Origin: Caballeronia arvi
GTDB lineage: Bacteria > Pseudomonadota > Gammaproteobacteria > Burkholderiales > Burkholderiaceae
Direction of reading: 5' to 3'
Assembly (NCBI RefSeq): GCF_001544695.2
Contig: NZ_FCOM02000001.1
Span: 496,001-560,000 of the forward strand
DNA: 64,000 bases
This document shows, piece by piece, positions 8,711-16,396 of the stretch. The position numbers and the translations under genes are program-made. The notes beneath the pieces were generated by a model. It saw only the letters and a program-made list of their open reading frames with translations, made no database searches and was not told where the DNA came from. Positions within the stretch are counted from its first letter, which is position 1, and the number at the start of each line of letters is the position of its first letter.

Positions 8711-9209
8711 GCCCGCCCGCACGAGCCACCGCACGACATCGGAACGGAAGTCCGAGCGCGAACTGGTCATCACGCGAATCTTCGACGCCCCGCCGCGGCT
8801 CGTGTTCGAAGCGTGGACCACGCCCGAGCTGTTCAGGCAGTGGTGGGTGCCGAAGTCGAGCGGCGCGACGCTGCTTTCCTGCGAACAGGATGTTCGTGTC
8901 GGCGGCAGCTATCGCCTGGAGTTCGCTCACCCGAAGGCCGCGGCGCCCCTGGCGTTCTTCGGCAGGTATCTCGAAGTGGTGCCGAACGCCCGCCTCGTCT
9001 GGACCAACGAGGAAAGCGACGATGGCGCCGTCACGACGGTGACCTTCGAGGAAAAAGACGGCAAGACGCTGCTGGTGATGCGCGAGCTCTATCCGTCGAA
9101 GGAAGCGCTCGACGTCGCCATCGAGGGCATGGACGAGGCGATGCCCGAGACGTTCGAGCAACTGGACGAATTCCTTCTTGCCCGCGGCTCAGGCGCGGCA
9201 CGGACATGA
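8688..9209 (+). CDS. SRPBCC / AHSA1 domain protein
   Basis: A 173-residue START-like fold protein (activator of Hsp90 ATPase homologue 1 family). Typical elements are RIFDAPPRLVFEAWTTPELFRQWW near the N-terminus, a central beta-sheet (GGSYRLEF) and the closing MDEAMPETFEQLDEFL helix. Such proteins bind small hydrophobic ligands; the ligand here is unknown. ATG 8688 follows AAGGAG by seven bases and overlaps the ArsR gene by 23 bases, so the two are translated from one message. Confidence 0.9.
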   Translation: MVARKENEPARTSHRTTSERKSERELVITRIFDAPPRLVFEAWTTPELFRQWWVPKSSGATLLSCEQDVRVGGSYRLEFAHPKAAAPLAFFGRYLEVVPNARLVWTNEESDDGAVTTVTFEEKDGKTLLVMRELYPSKEALDVAIEGMDEAMPETFEQLDEFLLARGSGAART

Positions 9210-9224
9210 TGACCAACTGAGGCG

Positions 9225-9935
9225 TCACGCCGCAATCACCGCCATAGTCGATGATTCGGCGGCGTCGGCGCCGATCGGCAGATAGCGCTTACTGACTTCG
9301 AGCAGCGTCGCGCCGAATCCCTTCTTCGCCCGAAAATCCGTTCGCGCGCTCGTCACCACGCGCGGCGACGCGCTCCACTCGATGCGCGCACCGCTCGCGA
9401 CGAGCGCCTCGACGAGCGCCACATCCTCGCTCGATTCCAGCGGCGGGAATCCGCCCGCGCGCACATACGCTTGCGCCGACACACCCAGATTCGCGCCATG
9501 AATATGCCGATGCCCGTCCGCATCGGTATAAGTCCGTCCGAAGTGCTCGCGCACCGCGCCGACATGCGGCGTCCAGTCATGCACGCCGATCACGCCGCAC
9601 ACCGCGTCCGCGCAGCAGTCGAGCTGGCGCACGAGCCAGTCTTCCGCGACGGTCGTATCGGCGTCGGTGAACGCGAGCCAGCGTGCGCCCAGCGCCAGCG
9701 CCCGCTCGGCCCCGTGCGCGCGCGCCATGCCGACATTGCGCGCGTCGACGCACGTCACATCCGCGCCGAGCGTTCGCGCAATGACGCCGGTCTCGTCGGT
9801 GCAGCTATCGAGCACGACGATCACGCGCGCCTCTTCTCCGAGCAATTGATGATGATTCGCGGCGTGGCGCGCAGCCGCCACGCACGCGCCGATATGCGCG
9901 GCTTCGTTGTGGGCAGGGATGACGATCGCAAGCAT
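9225..9935 (-). CDS. Family 2 glycosyltransferase
   Basis: A 236-residue GT-A fold transferase. It begins MLAIVIPAHNEAAHIGACV, has the nucleotide-sugar contact region VIVVLDSCTDET, the DAD metal motif in WLAFTDADTTV and a downstream SSEDVALVEALV region. There is no membrane segment. ATG 9935 with GGAG upstream gives the conserved N-terminus, although the frame is open further. Its promoter region is shared with the divergent, LexA-boxed UdgX gene. The sugar and acceptor are unknown. Confidence 0.88.
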   Translation of the reverse strand: MLAIVIPAHNEAAHIGACVAAARHAANHHQLLGEEARVIVVLDSCTDETGVIARTLGADVTCVDARNVGMARAHGAERALALGARWLAFTDADTTVAEDWLVRQLDCCADAVCGVIGVHDWTPHVGAVREHFGRTYTDADGHRHIHGANLGVSAQAYVRAGGFPPLESSEDVALVEALVASGARIEWSASPRVVTSARTDFRAKKGFGATLLEVSKRYLPIGADAAESSTMAVIAA

Positions 9936-10072
9936 GTCGGCTCCGGGTTCGATGTTGTCCGGCCGCCCTCGACAAGGCAATCGGCGGCCGCGATGGATCG
10001 ATTTCAGCAATGACCGTTCCCATCGTTTTTCGCATCGACGCCGCATAAAAGGGCACGACCGTCTCCAAATAA

Positions 10073-10122
10073 TTGCCCGAAAGCAACGGACATCGCTAGA
10101 ATTACTGTATGGATATACAGTA
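10073..10122 (+). promoter_or_regulatory. LexA-type SOS box and promoter of the DUF4130-UdgX gene
   Basis: A 20-base dyad at 10103-10122 fits CTGT-N8-ACAG (CTGTATGGATATACAG), flanked by TA on both sides, close to the E. coli LexA consensus. Directly upstream are a -10 box TAGAAT (10097-10102) and a -35-like TTGCCC (10073-10078) 18 bases apart, so LexA bound here would block initiation. The box lies 22 bases before the ATG at 10144 of a uracil-DNA-glycosylase-family gene. Confidence 0.85.
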
Positions 10123-10143
10123 CTTTTCTGATTCTCTTCTCCG

Positions 10144-11643
10144 ATGAAAAGCGTCATCCTCGATCCGTCGTTTGCTGCCTGGCGTACCGAAGCGCGCAAT
10201 CTGCTCGAGGAAGGCGTGCGGCCGGAAGACGTGTTCTGGCGAGAAACCGATGCATCGGCAACGGTGTTCGGTTCCATCGTTCCGCCCCCGCCCGGCTCGG
10301 TGGACCCGAACGCGAAAAAGCCGGTCAAGATCGCGCGCGAATTCCTCGCCATGCTCGAAACGGCGGCGTGCTATCGCGCGCCGGACCGCTGGCCGTTCCT
10401 CTACAAGGCGCTGTGGCGCTGGACGCAGGGCGATCGGGCAATCGCGTCGCCGCAGGATGCGGACGGTCTGCGGCTGCACCGGATGATCGAAACGGTCGAA
10501 GCCGAAGAGCGCGAGATGCGCAAGGTGCTGCGCTTCCGGCATCGTGACTCGTCGCTCGGGCCGCCCGAGTTCATCAGCTGGTTCGAGCCGGTGCACGACC
10601 TGCTGGAGCACGCCGCGCTGCACTTCGCCACGCGCATGGGCAACGCCACGTGGATGATCGCCACGCCGCACGGCGCCGCCTTCTGGGACGGCGCGCTCCT
10701 GCGCGTGGACCGCACGAGCGAGCCGGAAGAAAAGCCGATGGATTTCGGCGACACCGCGATGAGCGGCGAGGCGGTGAGCGGCGACGCCATCGAGGCGCTC
10801 TGGCTCGCTTACTACGAGAGCACCTTCGCGCCGGCGCAGGAGAACGCGGCCGAAATGGCGTCGCACATGCCGGTGCGCTACTGGAAAAGCCCGGAGAACG
10901 CGCGCACCGATCCAGCGCTGATCTCCCGCGCCGATCCGTATGCGCGGCGCGACCGTCATCCGCGCAACGTGCCGCCCGAGATGGAAGTGGCCATCAACAC
11001 GGATCTGGAGCCGATCAAAGGCACGCTGCTCACGGAACCGCCGTCGCTCGACGCGTGCAAGCGCTGCGCGCTCTGGCGCAACGCGACGCAGGCCGTGCCG
11101 GGCGTCGGCCCCGCTAATGCGCGCGTGATGCTGGTCGGCGAGCAGCCGGGCGATCAGGAAGACCGCGAGGGCAAGCCGTTCGTCGGCACGGCGGGCGCGC
11201 TGCTCGACGAAGTGCTCACCGAGGCCGCGCTGTCGCGCGAATCGCTGTATCTGACCAACGCGGTGAAGCACTTCAAATGGGAAGCGCACGGCGAGGAGCG
11301 CGCGCATCTCGCGCCCGCGCAGCGCGAGCGCGAGGCCTGCCGCTTCTGGCTCGAGGAAGAACTGAAGCGCATCGCGCCGAAAGTGGTCGTCGCGCTCGGC
11401 GCAACGGCGCTGAAGGCGCTCACGGGGCATCGCACGGCGCTGTCCGAGTATCTCGGCAAGACCATCGAGCACAAGGGGCACATCATCGTGCCGACCTATC
11501 ACCCGTCGTATCTGATGCGCCTGACCGACGACAAAATACGCGCGGAAGTCTTCGGCACGATCGTCGAGGCGCTCGTTTTCGCGCAGCAGATCGCGGACGG
11601 CATCGCGACCATCCGCACGCCGGTCAGGGACCGCACGCGATAA
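10144..11643 (+). CDS. DUF4130-UdgX fusion, uracil-DNA-binding/glycosylase family protein
   Basis: A 499-residue fusion. Residues about 1-250 form the DUF4130/TIGR03915 module, a putative DNA-metabolism domain often found near radical-SAM photolyase-like genes. Residues about 295-490 are a UdgX-type uracil-DNA glycosylase: a CKRC cysteine pair (305-308), GEQPGDQEDREGKPFVG (332-348), NAVKHFKWE (372-380), Cys399 and the YHPSYLMR segment (452-459). UdgX proteins use a histidine in a KRRIH loop to bond covalently to the abasic site. Here the loop reads EERAH (384-388): His388 is kept but the basic residues are not. A LexA box upstream makes SOS induction likely. Fe-S cluster binding is inferred from the family. 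Confidence 0.9.
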   Translation: MKSVILDPSFAAWRTEARNLLEEGVRPEDVFWRETDASATVFGSIVPPPPGSVDPNAKKPVKIAREFLAMLETAACYRAPDRWPFLYKALWRWTQGDRAIASPQDADGLRLHRMIETVEAEEREMRKVLRFRHRDSSLGPPEFISWFEPVHDLLEHAALHFATRMGNATWMIATPHGAAFWDGALLRVDRTSEPEEKPMDFGDTAMSGEAVSGDAIEALWLAYYESTFAPAQENAAEMASHMPVRYWKSPENARTDPALISRADPYARRDRHPRNVPPEMEVAINTDLEPIKGTLLTEPPSLDACKRCALWRNATQAVPGVGPANARVMLVGEQPGDQEDREGKPFVGTAGALLDEVLTEAALSRESLYLTNAVKHFKWEAHGEERAHLAPAQREREACRFWLEEELKRIAPKVVVALGATALKALTGHRTALSEYLGKTIEHKGHIIVPTYHPSYLMRLTDDKIRAEVFGTIVEALVFAQQIADGIATIRTPVRDRTR

Positions 11644-11782
11644 AAGCGTCGGAAAAAAGGCCAAATGCAACAGGAAGCAACAGGGCGAAACAAGTCGAAA
11701 GCGCCGTCAACGTTCCTGTAAGCCGCGCGTTATACCGGTGTCGCGCCGCCTGGCGCTCACCGATGGTCCCGACGACAACCTC

Positions 11783-12277
11783 ATGGCCGCTCTCCCGCTC
11801 GAAGAACTCCGCCGTCAACAATCCCTCACTGCGCTCGTGCCGAAATCGGCTGGGCAGCTGAAGACCGAACGCGAGCGCATCATCGCGCGCCTGCAACTGC
11901 TGCTCAAAGCGACGATCGCGCTGGCGCTCGCGGGCGCGGCGCTGATCGCGTGGCTGCCGTTCTCGCCGGTTCCGCATGAATTCCGCTTCGGCGTGCAGGA
12001 AGTGCTCGGCGTCGCGGTGTTCGCGTCGTGCCTGTTCATCCTGCACGAGCGTGCCGAACTCGAACTCGGCCTGTACGACTACGAGCCGGTCGAGCAGACC
12101 ACGCAAGGCGAATTGCGCGCGCTGCTGCATCGCGTGCCGGAAGGTGTGTCGTATCAGGAAGCGCTCGCCGCCGACCAGCGCACCTTCGTGACCGGCGAAG
12201 TCGACGGCATCCGCCGCCGCGCCGAAGCGTTCACGCCGAAAACCCTGCCCGCCGACGACGGCAACACGGAAACCTGA
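11783..12277 (+). CDS. Small two-helix membrane protein, unknown function
   Basis: A 164-residue protein I do not recognise. A charged N-terminal stretch (MAALPLEELRRQQSLTALVPKSAGQLKTERER) is followed by two membrane segments, about LLLKATIALALAGAALIAWL and VLGVAVFASCLFILHERAEL, then a soluble C-terminus. ATG 11783 is preferred over an in-frame GTG at 11738; neither has a strong ribosome site. A strong terminator follows 42 bases after the stop. Codon use is like its neighbours, supporting a real gene. Confidence 0.65.
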   Translation: MAALPLEELRRQQSLTALVPKSAGQLKTERERIIARLQLLLKATIALALAGAALIAWLPFSPVPHEFRFGVQEVLGVAVFASCLFILHERAELELGLYDYEPVEQTTQGELRALLHRVPEGVSYQEALAADQRTFVTGEVDGIRRRAEAFTPKTLPADDGNTET

Positions 12278-12318
12278 GCGCCCCGCGCCTCGCGCCTCGC
12301 GCGATCCGCACATTCGAG

Positions 12319-12353
12319 CCGCCGCCTCGCCATCGCGAGGCGGCGGTTTTTTT
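12319..12353 (+). terminator. Rho-independent terminator
   Basis: A perfect 12-bp GC-rich stem (CCGCCGCCTCGC at 12319-12330 with GCGAGGCGGCGG at 12335-12346), a four-base loop and seven T residues (12347-12353). It ends transcription of the small membrane protein gene. Confidence 0.9.
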
Positions 12354-12409
12354 ACATCGGCACTGAAAATCGCCGCGCCTTGACGAGCGCCGTCGCGACA
12401 CCTTCAATA

Positions 12410-12459
12410 CGTGACAGATACCGTGACAAATGCCGTCATCGACGTTCAAACTGTCACGG
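12410..12459. repeat. Repeated CGTGACA motifs, two direct and one inverted
   Basis: CGTGACA occurs at 12410-12416 and 12422-12428, and the reverse complement TGTCACGG at 12452-12459 pairs perfectly with CCGTGACA at 12421-12428. The cluster lies in the gap between the terminator and the GT9-like gene and could be a regulator binding region. The rest of 12354-12606 shows nothing I can assign. Confidence 0.35.
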
Positions 12460-12606
12460 TGCGGGATGCAATCTGTCTCTGCGGCGCACGCGCAGCCTCG
12501 CAGAGCGCGCTGTCGACGACGCGGGCACGCCAGGTGCTTGCCAACCGCCCGGCCCCCGCGAATTCGCGGACATCGAAACGAGGCCACGCCACTTGCAGGA
12601 GCCAGG

Positions 12607-13200
12607 ATGCGAGCCACTCCCCTTTCCACCCTGAGCGACGAGCTCGCGCCCGCGCTCGTCCCCGACGAGCCGAGCGTCATGCCGTCCGCGAACGCTGGCC
12701 CGCCGCCCGATGCCGATTACGACGAGCTCGCCGCGTTCCACGGCATCGAGCGCGAGCGCCTCGTGCTGATCCATCCGGGCAGCCATCGCGATGCACCCGC
12801 GTGGCCCGCCGAGCGTTACGCCGATGTCGCCGACCAGCTCGCCGCAGACGGCTGGCAGATCGCGATCGTCGGCGACGCGCCCGATCCCGAGCGCACCGCC
12901 GGCGTCCTCGGCGCGATGCAGACGGCCGCGCTCTTTCTCGCGGGCACGGTCGCACCGCGCACGTTGCCGCAACTGATCGCCAACGCGCGCCTGCTCGTGT
13001 CCGACGACGCCGCCGCGTCCTCGCCCGTCGCCACGGCCCGCGCGCTCGGCACGCCGCACATCGTGCTCGACGAGCATCCGCGCGACACCGGCAGCGACGC
13101 GATCGCCGCCCGCGCCCGCGCCGCGCTCTCGAAAACTGGCGACGCGCATCCGGGCGAGCCCTTCACGCTGCACATGCCGGCGGCGCACGAATCGGCGTAG
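12607..13200 (+). CDS. Truncated family 9 glycosyltransferase-like protein
   Basis: A 197-residue protein matching only the C-terminal half of GT9/heptosyltransferase proteins: LVLIHPGSHRDAPAWPAERYADVADQLAADGWQIAIVG, then LAGTVAPRTLPQLIANARLLVSDD and ARALGTPHIVL. Full GT9 enzymes are about 330-370 residues with an N-terminal Rossmann domain that is absent here. The usual nucleotide-sugar motif (D-T/S-G-P-x-H) after the SDD is degenerate (AAASSPVATA). ATG 12607 has an AGGAG five bases upstream, so this looks like a deliberate short gene and not a remnant. It may be non-catalytic. Confidence 0.7.
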   Translation: MRATPLSTLSDELAPALVPDEPSVMPSANAGPPPDADYDELAAFHGIERERLVLIHPGSHRDAPAWPAERYADVADQLAADGWQIAIVGDAPDPERTAGVLGAMQTAALFLAGTVAPRTLPQLIANARLLVSDDAAASSPVATARALGTPHIVLDEHPRDTGSDAIAARARAALSKTGDAHPGEPFTLHMPAAHESA

Positions 13201-13242
13201 CGGCGAACCAACGCGGCGCCGATCCACCTTCCGGGGGACATC

Positions 13243-13404
13243 ATGAAATTCGATATGCAGACCACGCCCATTCCGGACCCCATCGCGGACCCGAACCGCG
13301 ATCCGGAATCCGATCCGTTCTTGCCGAATTCGCCGGGGCATCGCCCGGACGAGCCGACGCATCCCGATGCGCCGCCCGACAAGGATCCGATCCGCCACCT
13401 TTGA
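13243..13404 (+). CDS. 53-residue proline/aspartate-rich small protein
   Basis: A short open frame beginning MKFDMQTTPIPDPIADPNRD and ending DKDPIRHL. It is rich in Pro and Asp with repeated D-P pairs and is probably disordered. A GGGGGA stretch seven to eight bases upstream serves as ribosome site. It follows the GT9-like gene by 42 bases and may be co-transcribed. Function unknown; the support is the ribosome site, codon pattern and position. Confidence 0.5.
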   Translation: MKFDMQTTPIPDPIADPNRDPESDPFLPNSPGHRPDEPTHPDAPPDKDPIRHL

Positions 13405-13537
13405 TGTGAAGCTTCACCCGCGCCCTCCTACGGGAATTCCCGCCCTACATGCGCCGCGCCGCCTGCCGTAAAGCGGGCATGCGGCGGCGTGCGCCGTCGC
13501 ACGAGGACAGACAACGCAAAGAGGCGACGGGCGCAAT

Positions 13538-15088
13538 ATGAACAGAATGACGTTGAACAGGAAGCTCGGCTCGATGATCGCCGTGCTGTGGATCGGCTTG
13601 ATCGCAATCGGCATCATCGGCGCGTGGCAGAACCGGACGTCGATGATCGACGACCGCAAGGAGCAGTTGAAGACCCTCGTCAACGAGGCGCACGCGATCA
13701 CCGCGCACTATGCGGCGCTCGCGGCGAACAAGACGCTCACCGAAGAAGAAGCGAAGAAGCGCGCGCTCGAAGCGGTCGGCGCGATCCGTTACGGGACGGA
13801 CGGCTATCTCTCCATCAACGACTCGCATCCGAAGATGGTGATGCACCCGATCAAGTCCGGCATGAACGGGCAGGATCTGTCGGGCTACACGGACCCGGCG
13901 GGCAATCACCTGTTCGTCGATATCGTGAAGGCCGGCGATCAGCCCGGCGGCGGCTTCGTCAACTATCTGTGGCCGAAGCCCGGCAGCGACAAGCCAGTCG
14001 GCAAGATGTCGTATTCGCAGCGTTTCGCGCAGTGGGACTGGTATCTCGTCACCGGCATGTACATGGACGACGTGCAGAGCGCGTTCTATGCGAGCGCGCT
14101 GCGCTGGCTCGCGATCACGGCGCTGCTCGGCGGCATCGCGACGGCGGCGATGCTGATCGTCCTGCGCAGCATCAGGCGCAATCTCGGCGGCGAGCTGGAG
14201 CTCGCGGTCGGCGCGGCGCATCGCATCGCGCGCGGCGATCTGACGACCACCGTGGATGTCCATCCGGACGATACGACCAGCCTTCTGCATGCGTTGAGTG
14301 TGATGCAGCGCGGTCTCGTCGAGACGGTTTCGCGGGTGCGCAACGGCACTGAGAACATCAACGTCGGCGCTTCGGAGATCGCGGCGGGCAATACGGATTT
14401 GTCGCAGCGCACGGAGGAACAGGCCGCGGCGCTCGTGCAGACCGCGTCGAGCATGGACCAGATGACCGCGAACGTAAAGAACAACGCCGAAAGCGCGGCG
14501 CAGGCGGCGCGTCTCGCGGAACAGGCGGCGGACGTGGCGACGCGCGGCAGCGGCGTCGTCGATGACGTGATCGACACCATGACGCGCATCACCGCGAGCT
14601 CGCAGCAGATCGGCGACATCATCGGCGTGATCGACGGCATCGCGTTCCAGACGAACATTCTTGCTTTGAACGCGGCTGTCGAGGCGGCGCGTGCCGGCGA
14701 ACAGGGACGCGGTTTCGCGGTCGTCGCAGCCGAAGTGCGCAGCCTCGCACAGCGCTCGGCGACGGCGGCGAAGGAAATCAAGGCGCTCATCGAGACGTCG
14801 ACGCAGACGGTCGGCCAAGGCGCATCGCTCGTGTCGAACGCGGGCGCGACGATGACCGAGATCGTGCAGTCGGTGCGTCGCGTGAACGAGATTCTCGACG
14901 AAATCAGCCACGCGTCGCGCGAGCAGAGCGCGGGCATCGAGCAGGTGAACCGCGCGGTCGTCGAGATGGATCAGGTGACGCAGCAGAACGCCGCGCTCGT
15001 CGAAGAGGCCGCCGCCGCCGCGCATTCGCTGAAGGATCAGGTCGATGTGCTGCGCGAGGCGATCGGGAGTTTCAGGTTGCCAGCGTGA
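13538..15088 (+). CDS. Methyl-accepting chemotaxis protein with sCache domain
   Basis: A 516-residue chemoreceptor. Membrane helices lie at about residues 11-30 and 188-209. Between them is a single-Cache domain ([32 protein letters not shown]), a fold that often binds small organic acids. A HAMP segment (about 210-262) leads to the cytoplasmic methylation/kinase-control region with the hairpin tip [35 protein letters not shown]. The protein ends [10 protein letters not shown] with no CheR-tethering pentapeptide, so methylation would need help from other receptors. It stands alone, facing the M20 hydrolase gene. Ligand unknown. Confidence 0.95.
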   Translation: MNRMTLNRKLGSMIAVLWIGLIAIGIIGAWQNRTSMIDDRKEQLKTLVNEAHAITAHYAALAANKTLTEEEAKKRALEAVGAIRYGTDGYLSINDSHPKMVMHPIKSGMNGQDLSGYTDPAGNHLFVDIVKAGDQPGGGFVNYLWPKPGSDKPVGKMSYSQRFAQWDWYLVTGMYMDDVQSAFYASALRWLAITALLGGIATAAMLIVLRSIRRNLGGELELAVGAAHRIARGDLTTTVDVHPDDTTSLLHALSVMQRGLVETVSRVRNGTENINVGASEIAAGNTDLSQRTEEQAAALVQTASSMDQMTANVKNNAESAAQAARLAEQAADVATRGSGVVDDVIDTMTRITASSQQIGDIIGVIDGIAFQTNILALNAAVEAARAGEQGRGFAVVAAEVRSLAQRSATAAKEIKALIETSTQTVGQGASLVSNAGATMTEIVQSVRRVNEILDEISHASREQSAGIEQVNRAVVEMDQVTQQNAALVEEAAAAAHSLKDQVDVLREAIGSFRLPA

Positions 15089-15097
15089 TGCTTCCGG

Positions 15098-16294
15098 TCA
15101 GGCGAGGAACCGCTCCACCAGCCGCGCCCAGTAAGCCGCCCCGACCGGCAGATTCTTGTCGTTGAAATCGTAATGCGGGTTGTGGACCATGCAGCCGTCC
15201 TCGCCCGCGCCGTTGCCGATGCGCAGGAACGAGCCCGGCCGTTCCTGCAGCATGAACGCGAAATCCTCGCTGCCCATCAGCAGATCCGCCTGCGCGACGA
15301 CGTTCTCATCGCCCACCAGTTCGCGCGCCACCTGAATCGCGAACTCCGTTTCCGCGTCCGAATTCACGACGACCGGATAGCCTTCCAGATACTTGACGGT
15401 CGCCTTCGCGCCATAACTCGCGGCCTGCGCTTCCACCAGTTCCGTGATGCGGCGCTTCAGCAGCTCGCGCACCTGCGGGCTGAACGAGCGCACCGAAAGC
15501 TCGAGCGTCGCGCGGTTCGGAATGACGTTGTTGACCGTGCCCGCGTGCATCGAGCCGACGGTGACGACGGCCGGCTGCGCCGGATCGACGTTGCGCGCGA
15601 CGATCGTCTGCAGCGCCATCACGATGCTCGCCGTGACGACCACCGGATCGACGGACAGATGCGGACGCGCCGCATGCCCGCCGACGCCTTCGACCACGAT
15701 CGAGACCTGATCGCCCGCAGCCATGAACGGCCCCTTGCGGAACAGGAATGTGCCCGGCTGCGCGCCCGGATGGTTGTGCACGCCGAACACGGCGTCGCAA
15801 TGAAAGCGCTCGAACAGACCTTCCTCGATCATCTTCTGCGCGCCGCTCGGCACGCCGTGCTCTTCCGCCGGTTGAAAGTACAGATGCACCGTGCCGTTGA
15901 AGCGGCGCGTGCGCGCGAGCTGTCGCGCGGCGCCGAGCAGCATCGTCGTGTGGCCGTCGTGACCGCACGCGTGCATCTTGCCGTGCGTCTCGCTCGCCCA
16001 GGGCTTGCCGCTCTGCTCGATGATCGGCAGCGCGTCCATGTCGGCGCGCAGGCCGATGCTCTTCGCACCGTCGCCCGCTTTCAACGTGCCGACGACGCCC
16101 GTGCCGCCGACGCCGCGCGCCACCGTCCAGCCCCATTCTTCCAGCCGCTCGGCGACGAGCGCCGCGGTGCGCGTCTCCTCGTACGAGAGCTCCGGATGAC
16201 GGTGGATGTCGTGGCGAATCTCGCGCAGCGCGGGCGCGTCGTCGGAGAGATCGGCGATGACGGTGAAGTGTCGGCCGGATGAAGCTGTCGTCAT
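15098..16294 (-). CDS. M20 family amidohydrolase (hippurate/IAA-amino acid hydrolase type)
   Basis: A 398-residue cytosolic metallopeptidase of family M20D, cleaving N-acyl or N-aryl amino acids. Metal-binding residues are in GKMHACGHDGHTTMLLG (Cys110, His112) and the QPAEE pair. The lid domain contains VEGVGGHAARPH. ATG 16294 is used: it matches the family N-terminus and has GAGG upstream; an earlier in-frame ATG adds eight residues without a better site. It lies downstream of the MocR gene on the same strand with about 100 bases between. The substrate is not evident. Confidence 0.93.
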   Translation of the reverse strand: MTTASSGRHFTVIADLSDDAPALREIRHDIHRHPELSYEETRTAALVAERLEEWGWTVARGVGGTGVVGTLKAGDGAKSIGLRADMDALPIIEQSGKPWASETHGKMHACGHDGHTTMLLGAARQLARTRRFNGTVHLYFQPAEEHGVPSGAQKMIEEGLFERFHCDAVFGVHNHPGAQPGTFLFRKGPFMAAGDQVSIVVEGVGGHAARPHLSVDPVVVTASIVMALQTIVARNVDPAQPAVVTVGSMHAGTVNNVIPNRATLELSVRSFSPQVRELLKRRITELVEAQAASYGAKATVKYLEGYPVVVNSDAETEFAIQVARELVGDENVVAQADLLMGSEDFAFMLQERPGSFLRIGNGAGEDGCMVHNPHYDFNDKNLPVGAAYWARLVERFLA

Positions 16295-16396
16295 GGAAAA
16301 AACCTCGATGCGGTACAAGGAAAACGGCGCACATGATCCTCCACATGCGCGCTCGTTTCCAGTGTTGGCGCAAATTTTTCGACTATTCAGGCGAAA

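Noticed and set aside
10102..11670. Minus-strand frame opposite the UdgX fusion
   Set aside because: Low-complexity Arg/Ala product; no ribosome site; the plus strand matches known domains and has a LexA box.
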